A stretch of 64,000 bases of DNA, taken from positions 62,001 to 126,000 of the forward strand of contig NZ_CACSJJ010000018.1 of NCBI RefSeq assembly GCF_902706295.1, written 5' to 3'. Position numbers and translations under genes: made by a program. How positions within the stretch are numbered: the first letter of the stretch is position 1; the number at the start of each line of letters is the position of its first letter. The stretch is from Arthrobacter sp. 18067 (GTDB lineage: Bacteria > Actinomycetota > Actinomycetes > Actinomycetales > Micrococcaceae). The notes under the pieces are model-generated. The model searched no databases. It was given only the letters and a program-made list of their open reading frames with translations, and had not been told where the DNA came from. Of this stretch, positions 57,921 through 64,000 are shown piece after piece.

Positions 57921-59231
57921 TTGCTAAGCGCATTCGGCCGGGCGTTTCGGACGCCTGATTTGCGACGCAAGTTGTTGTTCACGCTGGGAATCATCACAAT
58001 CTTCCGCTTGGGAGCTTTCATCCCCTCGCCTGGTGTGAACTACCAGAATGTCCAGCAATGTTTGAACAACGGTGACACCTCGCAGGGCATCTACCAGCTG
58101 GTGAACTTGTTCAGCGGCGGCGCGTTGCTGCAGGTATCAGTCTTTGCCTTGGGCATCATGCCCTACATCACGGCGAGCATCATCGTTCAGTTGCTTCGGG
58201 TGGTCATTCCCCGGTTCCAGCAGCTTTACGAAGAGGGTTCTTCGGGACAGTCAAAGTTGACGCAGTACACCCGTTACCTCACTATCGCCCTGGGCCTGTT
58301 GAACGCCACCACTTTGGTGTCGCTTGCCCGGTCCGGCCAGTTGCTTCCGGGCTGCAACCTGCCCATCATTCCTGATGAGAGCATCATCGCCACCATCCTC
58401 ATCATCATCACGTTGACGGCCGGTACCGGCCTCATCATGTGGATGGGCGAGCTGGTGACGGAAAAGGGTGTGGGCAACGGCATGTCGCTCCTCATCTTCA
58501 CCTCCATTGCTGCAAGCTTCCCCGGCTCGCTGGGTTCCATTTGGGAAACCAAGGGCCCCGGAACCTTCTTCACTGTGTTGGCCGTCGGCTTGCTGACCGT
58601 GGCCTTGGTGGTTTTCGTGGAGCAGTCCCAACGCCGCGTTCCGGTTCAATACGCCAAGCGTATGATCGGGCGCCGCACGGTAGGCGGAACCAGCACCTAC
58701 ATCCCCATCAAGGTGAACATGGCCGGCGTCGTGCCTGTCATCTTCGCGTCCTCCATGCTCTACCTGCCCGGGCTGATTTCACAGTTCAACCAGCCGGCGC
58801 CAGGGGAGCAGATGGCCCCATGGGTTGAGTGGATCAACAACAACCTCACCCGTGGCGACCACCCCATCTACATGGCGCTCTACTTCGCCATGATCGTGTT
58901 CTTTACGTACTTCTACGTGGCCATCACCTTCAACCCTGAAGAAGTGTCGGACAACATGAAGAAGTACGGCGGGTTCATTCCGGGCATCCGGGCGGGTAAA
59001 CCGACCGCGGACTACCTGCAGTACGTGCTTTCCAGGATCACCCTGCCTGGAGCCCTTTACCTGGGCTTCGTGGCGTTGATTCCGCTGGTTGCACTCGTCT
59101 TGATCAACGCCAACCAGAACTTCCCGTTCGGTGGCACGTCAATCCTGATCATGGTGGGTGTCGGCCTGGAAACCGTCAAGCAGATTGATGCGCAGCTACA
59201 ACAACGTCACTACGAAGGGCTTTTGCGATGA
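57921..59231 (+). CDS. secY: SecY, preprotein translocase channel
   Basis: A 436-residue protein with ten membrane helices. It begins FGRAFRTPDLRRKLLFTLGII and contains the plug region (NLFSGGALLQVSVFALGIMPYITASIIVQLL) and the large cytosolic loop near RRVPVQYAKRMIGRR. TTG 57921 follows AGGAGGACGC. The stop overlaps adk as ATGA. Confidence 0.97.
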   Translation: MLSAFGRAFRTPDLRRKLLFTLGIITIFRLGAFIPSPGVNYQNVQQCLNNGDTSQGIYQLVNLFSGGALLQVSVFALGIMPYITASIIVQLLRVVIPRFQQLYEEGSSGQSKLTQYTRYLTIALGLLNATTLVSLARSGQLLPGCNLPIIPDESIIATILIIITLTAGTGLIMWMGELVTEKGVGNGMSLLIFTSIAASFPGSLGSIWETKGPGTFFTVLAVGLLTVALVVFVEQSQRRVPVQYAKRMIGRRTVGGTSTYIPIKVNMAGVVPVIFASSMLYLPGLISQFNQPAPGEQMAPWVEWINNNLTRGDHPIYMALYFAMIVFFTYFYVAITFNPEEVSDNMKKYGGFIPGIRAGKPTADYLQYVLSRITLPGALYLGFVALIPLVALVLINANQNFPFGGTSILIMVGVGLETVKQIDAQLQQRHYEGLLR

Positions 59232-59806
59232 CGAGAATGCTGATCATTGGACCTCCCGGTTCGGGCAAGGGTACGCAGGCTGAGCGGATTTCCGAGCGCC
59301 TCGGCGTAGTCGCCATCTCTACCGGCGACATCTTCCGTGCCAACGTCAAGGGCGAAACCCCCTTAGGCATTGAAGCCAAGAAGTACATGGATGCGGGCGA
59401 CTTCGTTCCGGACAGCGTCACGAACGACATGGTTCGGGACCGCCTGAGCCAGAGCGACGTGGAGAACGGCTTCCTCCTGGATGGCTACCCTCGCACCACG
59501 GCGCAGGTTGATTACCTGGACCAGATCCTCGCCGAAGGCCAGCAGGAGCTCGACGTCGTGCTCCAGTTGACTGCCGACGACGAAGAACTGGTAACGCGTC
59601 TCCTTGGCCGTGCCAAGGAAACCGGCCGCTCAGACGACAACGAGACCGTGATCCGTCACCGTCTTGACCTCTACCACGAGCAGACCGAAGCGGTTGTGGC
59701 CAAATACGCCGAGCGTGGGATCCTCACGCAGGTCGATGGCATTGGCGGTATCGATGAAGTTACCGATCGTGTCCTCACGGCAATTGAGTCGGCCAAGGCC
59801 GTCTAG
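59228..59806 (+). CDS. adk: Adenylate kinase
   Basis: A 192-residue short-form enzyme interconverting ATP+AMP and 2 ADP. The P-loop is GPPGSGKGTQ, with TGDIFRANV, GFLLDGYPRT and the short lid lacking the zinc domain (GRAKETGRSDDNETVIRHRL). It starts in an ATGA overlap with secY. A terminator follows. Confidence 0.97.
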   Translation: MTRMLIIGPPGSGKGTQAERISERLGVVAISTGDIFRANVKGETPLGIEAKKYMDAGDFVPDSVTNDMVRDRLSQSDVENGFLLDGYPRTTAQVDYLDQILAEGQQELDVVLQLTADDEELVTRLLGRAKETGRSDDNETVIRHRLDLYHEQTEAVVAKYAERGILTQVDGIGGIDEVTDRVLTAIESAKAV

Positions 59807-59843
59807 CTTGTTCTCCACATAGCTGGTTCGCCGGCTCTGGAGC

Positions 59844-59886
59844 CAAGGGGTGTGTCCCGTACCATTGGTGCGGGACGCACCCTTTT
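59844..59886 (+). terminator. Intrinsic terminator after adk
   Basis: Stem AGGGGTGTGTCCCGTACC / GGTGCGGGACGCACCCTT with a short loop and TTTTT after it. It leaves only about 30 bases before the next gene. Confidence 0.85.
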
Positions 59887-59917
59887 TCGTTTCGCGGCAG
59901 ACTTTTGGGGGAACCGC

Positions 59918-60961
59918 ATGCAAAGAGCTTTGAACGGACACAGCCGGATTGCAGGACTTGAGGTCTACCTGCCGCCCGCGAGACTGGACACTGCCGCCGT
60001 CGAGCACCGCATTGCCGAAAGTAGTCCTGGCTTCCGTGTCCCCAAGGGACTCATCGGACGCGTGACGGGTATCCGGTCCCGCAGTGTCATGGCGGATACA
60101 GAACAAGCTTCCGACCTTGCTGCCAATGCCGCCGCGAAGGTCCTTGCCGAGTGTGGCCTGCAGGCGCCGGATGTAGACCTGCTGATCTTCGCCTCGGCCA
60201 GCCAAGACATGGTGGAGCCCGCCACCGGTCATATGGTTGCGGCGAAGCTGGGCCTCTCGTGCCCCGTGATGGACGTCAAGAATGCTTGCAACAGCCTCCT
60301 GAACGGCGTTGAAGTGGCGGACTCGTTGATCGCCACAGGGCGCTATGTCCGCGTGCTGGTGGCCACGGGTGAATCGCCGTCGAGGGCCGTGCGGTGGCGG
60401 GTTCAGGACTTCGAGACTTTTGCGTCGAGCTTTCCCGGGTACACCATGAGCGACGGCGGCGCTGCAGTATTGCTGGAGGCGGCAGACCCGCCGAAGTCCG
60501 GTGTCGATGAAACGGCAGGAATCCTGTCCATGGCATTCACCGCCCGGAGCAGCCACTGGTCGGTGGGGACTCTCGCGGCCGGGGGCTCCGCGTTTCCACG
60601 CGATCCGGAAGCCAGCTACTTCAGCATGGACGGCGAAAAGCTCAAAGACGCCTTCCTGGATCTTGGGTGCGGTGTCCTTGACCAGACCCTGGCCCGGCTT
60701 GATCTGACATGGACCGACTTCGCCGTGGTGTGCGTCCACCAAGTCAGTGCTCCCTACCGGGCGATCTTCGCAGCACGTGCGGGAGTCCCGAAAGAGCTGC
60801 TGGTCCCTACCGTAGAAGATTTTGGCAATCTGGCGTCGGTCAGTCTGCCGTTGCAACTGAAACTGGCCATGGACAGCGGAAGGTGCGGGCCTGGTGACCT
60901 CGTGGCGTTGGTCGGCCTGGCTGGCGGAGTGAGCCTGGGTATGGCGGTGGTGCGGCTGTGA
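59918..60961 (+). CDS. KAS III/OleA-like thiolase-fold synthase
   Basis: A 347-residue condensing enzyme. The triad is complete: Cys124 in KNACNSLLNG, His274 in VCVHQVSAP and Asn304 in DFGNLASVSLP. The NAC-x4-NG spacing around the cysteine resembles OleA, which joins two acyl-CoAs head to head, more than FabH, though that is my reading. ATG 59918 follows GGGGGAACC; an extension to 59852 would run through the adk terminator. It is coupled to the glycosyltransferase by a GTGA overlap. With the ligase downstream it suggests an olefin, beta-lactone or modified-lipid pathway. Confidence 0.8.
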   Translation: MQRALNGHSRIAGLEVYLPPARLDTAAVEHRIAESSPGFRVPKGLIGRVTGIRSRSVMADTEQASDLAANAAAKVLAECGLQAPDVDLLIFASASQDMVEPATGHMVAAKLGLSCPVMDVKNACNSLLNGVEVADSLIATGRYVRVLVATGESPSRAVRWRVQDFETFASSFPGYTMSDGGAAVLLEAADPPKSGVDETAGILSMAFTARSSHWSVGTLAAGGSAFPRDPEASYFSMDGEKLKDAFLDLGCGVLDQTLARLDLTWTDFAVVCVHQVSAPYRAIFAARAGVPKELLVPTVEDFGNLASVSLPLQLKLAMDSGRCGPGDLVALVGLAGGVSLGMAVVRL

Positions 60962-61770
60962 CGTTAGGGATGCCAGAGCCCCTGCCCGCGGGTGCACGGT
61001 TGGCAAGCAAGGCTCCCACCCGGCCATTGTGTATCGCCGTCCCGATGCTGAATGAGGAGAAGCTGGTCCGTCAGACCCTGGACTCCCTGGCAGCGCAGGA
61101 ACTAAGTGATTTCACGGTAGTGGTGGTGGACAACGGTTCCAGTGACGGCAGTTGCGCGATCGTGGAGGAGTTTGCCCGAGAACATCCCGGGATGGACATC
61201 CGGCTGCGGCACGAAGCGCAGAAGGGCACTGGCGCCGCGGCGGATACGGGCATGCGCTTCGGGGTGGAGCACGGCGCGCAATGGTTGGCGCGTACCGACT
61301 CCGATTGCCTGGCTGCACCGGATTGGACTGCCAAAATCATGGCGGCATTTGGTGACGGACTGGAACTGATCGCCGGGCAGCTCAATCCCCGGCTGGATGA
61401 GGGGATTACGGCCGGAGAGCGGCGGATGATGTTGCTTGCCGTGGAAGTTGCCTCATTCTTCGGCCGTATTCGTCCCGGCAACAAGGGCGAGGGCTATCTG
61501 GGCCCGTACCAGATGCTCCCGGGATGCAACATGGCCATTACCGCGGACATGTACCGCCGCTCCGGTGGGTTCCCCCGCTCAAGGATTGAAGACCTCCATG
61601 AGGACCGTGCACTGTCCAACCAGGTGCGAAAACTGACGCGGAGCTACGCCCTGCGGCGCGAGGTTGTGGTGTTCGGTTCCTCCCGCCGCGTCAAGGCCTG
61701 GGGGTTAAAGAACACCTTGGCATGGTACGCGGACCATCGATACCGCCCCGAGCACGTGGACATCCGGTGA
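60958..61770 (+). CDS. Glycosyltransferase family 2
   Basis: A 270-residue GT-A enzyme. It shows CIAVPMLNEEKLVRQTLDSL, VVVDNGSSDGS and the metal site TDSD (Asp114 and Asp116), then PGCNMAITADMYRRSGGFP and a later HEDR acceptor motif. There are no membrane helices, so it is a soluble or peripheral sugar transferase. GTG 60958 overlaps the synthase stop, and its own stop overlaps the P450. Its coupling to a condensing enzyme and a P450 suggests it glycosylates their product; the donor and acceptor are unknown. Confidence 0.85.
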   Translation: MTLGMPEPLPAGARLASKAPTRPLCIAVPMLNEEKLVRQTLDSLAAQELSDFTVVVVDNGSSDGSCAIVEEFAREHPGMDIRLRHEAQKGTGAAADTGMRFGVEHGAQWLARTDSDCLAAPDWTAKIMAAFGDGLELIAGQLNPRLDEGITAGERRMMLLAVEVASFFGRIRPGNKGEGYLGPYQMLPGCNMAITADMYRRSGGFPRSRIEDLHEDRALSNQVRKLTRSYALRREVVVFGSSRRVKAWGLKNTLAWYADHRYRPEHVDIR

Positions 61771-62951
61771 CCAGGGACGCGACCGCGGCTGAGCGATGGG
61801 AGCGTCGCATCCACTTGGGCGCCCATCCGGTGCTTTACCCCATCATTCGAGGCCTTGGCGGTGTCCGCCCAGTGATCCGGTTGCCCGGGCTCGGGGTGCT
61901 GGTCAGCGAAGCCGGTTTGGTACGCGAGGTACTCATGGACCAGCGGAGATTTGTTAAGAACGGTCCTTCGGGTTCGGGTGCCCTCTGGACCCCAGTGGTG
62001 GGGACAAAGGCGTTGGTCAACATGGACGGCGATGAGCACAGGGAGTTGCGGCAGCGGCTTGGCGACCTGTTCACTCCGCGATCAGTAACAGGGATCGTGG
62101 AACCGGCCGCGTCCGCCCTCGACTCACGAATCACCCATGAATTGGATGCCGGGCGTGCTGTGGACTTGGTGGACTGCGTCAAGGGACTGGCCGGAGGAGT
62201 GATCTCCCGGCTGCTGGGGGTTCCTGAGCATGCACCGGGAAGGCTTCCCGACAAGGAGCTTTTCAATCTTGCTTCCTCCATCTCTTCGCTTGTGCGTCTG
62301 GGGCGTCCCACACTGACTGTGCGCCAGATCGCGAAGGGGCGCTCCGCCGTCGGGATCCTGTCCGGGCCGGCAAGGACGGCCTACCGCGAAAGTGACCCCG
62401 GAACGTTTCCCGGCAGGCTCCGGGAACTGGGAATGTCCGAAGACGAAGCGATGGGGATTATCAGCGCGTTCGTGATGGTGGGCACTGAAACGTTGGTCTC
62501 GTTCGTTCCGCGCCTTGTCGCGTTGCTTGCCGACAGTGGGCACATTGAGGAGCTGGCCAAGGACCGCTCAACCGTTCCTGCTGCGATCAATGAGGCCCTC
62601 CGCTTTACTGTGCCATCGCCCATGATGCTGAGGGATGCAGTGGAAGCGGGAACCATCGGCAGGATAGCCGTCCGGGCTGGAGACCGTGTGCTGTTGTCCA
62701 CCGTCCATGCAGCCAAAAGTATCGGCGGGTTCGACCCCGGCCAGGCCATGCCTTCGCAGGCACGCCAGCTGTGGTTCGGGGCTGGACCGCACTTCTGTAT
62801 TGGCATGCCGCTGGCGATGGCGGAGATCAATGCGACGCTCGAGCTACTGCTGAACAGGTATCTCCAGCAACCTTGGGCCATATCGGCGCGTCGTGTCAGC
62901 AGGGGCGTGCTAATTCCGGCCTACAGGAAATTGGAGCTGGCCAATGTTTGA
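61767..62951 (+). CDS. Cytochrome P450
   Basis: A 394-residue soluble bacterial P450. The heme ligand is Cys344 in WFGAGPHFCIGMPLA. The I-helix has MVGTETLVSF in place of the common AGxxT, and the ExxR pair lies in NEALRF. The first part carries HRELRQRLGDLFTP (the usual heme-propionate helix C). GTG 61767 is chosen at the GTGA overlap with the glycosyltransferase. It would hydroxylate or otherwise oxidise an intermediate, with electron partners elsewhere. The ligase starts inside its last codons. Confidence 0.9.
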   Translation: MTRDATAAERWERRIHLGAHPVLYPIIRGLGGVRPVIRLPGLGVLVSEAGLVREVLMDQRRFVKNGPSGSGALWTPVVGTKALVNMDGDEHRELRQRLGDLFTPRSVTGIVEPAASALDSRITHELDAGRAVDLVDCVKGLAGGVISRLLGVPEHAPGRLPDKELFNLASSISSLVRLGRPTLTVRQIAKGRSAVGILSGPARTAYRESDPGTFPGRLRELGMSEDEAMGIISAFVMVGTETLVSFVPRLVALLADSGHIEELAKDRSTVPAAINEALRFTVPSPMMLRDAVEAGTIGRIAVRAGDRVLLSTVHAAKSIGGFDPGQAMPSQARQLWFGAGPHFCIGMPLAMAEINATLELLLNRYLQQPWAISARRVSRGVLIPAYRKLELANV

Positions 62952-64000
62952 TCACCCTACGGAACAAAGTGCGTTCACAACGGACTTGATCGCGGCCGTT
63001 TATGCAGTGGCGGAGCGGGTTCCAGACAACCCTGCCATCACAGCGCCGGGCAAAGCCCGCCGGTTAAGAGGCCGCGGCGGCAGCGAGGCGGTAAAGCCTG
63101 GGCGGACCATCACCTACCGCGGGCTGGTGGAAGGGATAGAAGCCACCGCGCTGGGCCTCCAGGAAGCCGGGTTCGGTCCCGGTGAGCGCATGCTGTTCTC
63201 TGTCCGGCCCAGTCCGGCTGCCTTCATACTTGCTCTGGGGGCCGTCCGCGCGGGCGGTTCGGTGGTGTTCATCGATCCGGGAATCGGACCTTCGCTCTTT
63301 CGGGACCGGACTGAGCTTGCGTCACCACGGTGGGCAGCATCCGAGTCGCTCCTGTACGCGCTGAGCACCAAGAGCCCGTTGAGGCCCCTCGCACGCAGGC
63401 GGGGATTATTGCTCCCGGACTACGGGGCCATGGACGTCCGCCACTACTACTCGGGACCGTGGCTCCCTGGCGTCCCCAGGGGAGCGAGGCCGGTGAAGGC
63501 ATTGGCCGAGGAGTCCACCGGAGGAGAGCTTTGCGCACATCAAGAGAATGCGGCAGGGCAGGAAGCCGTCATCATCTTCACGTCGGGTACTACGGGCGCG
63601 CCCAAGGGCGTAGTCCACACCCGGGGATCCCTTGCCGCCGGCTTTGAACAATTGACCCGGCGCTGCACGTTCGGCGAAGGGGACAGAGTCCACTCGGAGC
63701 AACTCATGATGGGCCTGCCGGCCCTCATTGCCGGTGCACACTGGACCATGCCCTCGTATGGTCTCTCCGCCCACATTGATCCGCTTCGGCTGGCAAGCGA
63801 GCTGGGGCCAGTCGCCGGCAAGCAGGCATCGTACGACGGCGCCACTCACCTTTTCCTGGTGCCGTCGCAGTTGGCGCCGATCCTGGACGCGGTGGAAGAC
63901 GGTACCGTCAGGTTGCCGCGCACCCTGAGGACAGTCATGCTTGGCGCCGCGCCGGTCCTGGCACCCTTCCTGAAGCGGGCCATGCACCTGTTCCCTGATA
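62944..64000 (+). CDS. AMP-forming acyl ligase (OleC-like), 5' part
   Basis: An open frame from ATG 62944 runs to the window end (over 350 residues, no stop). It shows the adenylate-forming fold: an N-terminal ITYRGLVEGIEATALGLQEAGFGPGERML region and the phosphate loop FTSGTTGAPKGV at residues 212-223, then a MGLPALIAGAHW core and MLGAAPV. Family members make acyl-CoA or acyl-AMP; OleC members make beta-lactones. With a KAS III/OleA-like gene in the same coupled cluster, OleC-type activity is plausible but not shown. The start overlaps the P450 stop by eight bases. Confidence 0.85.
   Translation, partial: MFDHPTEQSAFTTDLIAAVYAVAERVPDNPAITAPGKARRLRGRGGSEAVKPGRTITYRGLVEGIEATALGLQEAGFGPGERMLFSVRPSPAAFILALGAVRAGGSVVFIDPGIGPSLFRDRTELASPRWAASESLLYALSTKSPLRPLARRRGLLLPDYGAMDVRHYYSGPWLPGVPRGARPVKALAEESTGGELCAHQENAAGQEAVIIFTSGTTGAPKGVVHTRGSLAAGFEQLTRRCTFGEGDRVHSEQLMMGLPALIAGAHWTMPSYGLSAHIDPLRLASELGPVAGKQASYDGATHLFLVPSQLAPILDAVEDGTVRLPRTLRTVMLGAAPVLAPFLKRAMHLFPD

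Noticed and set aside
59630..61027. Minus-strand open frame of 465 codons
   Set aside because: Antisense to adk and the synthase, both with intact catalytic motifs.

Overview
The window is GC-rich actinobacterial chromosome. The gene order (secE-nusG-rplK-rplA, rplJ-rplL, rpoBC, str, S10 and spc clusters), the TANNNT-type -10 boxes, the GlnR and PspC families and the many GTG/TTG starts point to Micrococcaceae, most likely Arthrobacter or Paenarthrobacter. The genus is inferred from these traits, not from a search.

Region 1 (1-3.8 kb) is the 3' part of a pyrroloquinoline quinone (PQQ) operon: the end of pqqC, then pqqD and pqqE, overlapping an MntP-like membrane protein and a 65-residue Cys-rich protein, followed by a papain-fold peptidase of the bleomycin hydrolase type. 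Region 2 (3.8-12.8 kb) holds glnR, small membrane and cofactor proteins (nitrobindin-like, flavodoxin-like, YgfZ, ankyrin), a PadR-MFS efflux pair with a clear operator, a GNAT protein and pfkA. Region 3 (12.9-17.7 kb) is a PspC/two-component envelope-stress locus: three proteins on the minus strand diverging from a PspC-sensor kinase and a LuxR-type regulator. An aspartate-type aminotransferase follows.

Region 4 (19.1-41.7 kb) is the core expression region: tRNA-Trp, secE, nusG, rplK, rplA; two tandem double-GNAT proteins; an attenuator-bearing leader with rplJ-rplL; an IS30-family element, a YbaK-like deacylase and a thiolase; then rpoB-rpoC and rpsL-rpsG-fusA-tuf. The usual rplKAJL-rpoBC continuity is interrupted twice. 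A 1392-residue polytopic membrane protein, a 41-residue membrane protein and a GH1 beta-glucosidase separate tuf from the S10 operon.

Region 5 (47.9-59.8 kb) is S10 (rpsJ to rpsQ), spc (rplN to rplO, without rpsN) and secY-adk. Terminators and new promoters split it into three transcription units.

Region 6 (59.9 kb to the end) is a tightly coupled accessory cluster: an OleA/KAS III-like thiolase-fold synthase, a family 2 glycosyltransferase, a cytochrome P450 and an AMP-forming ligase that runs off the window. It looks like an uncharacterised lipid or beta-lactone/olefin-type pathway and, with the PQQ locus, is the most interesting part of the window.
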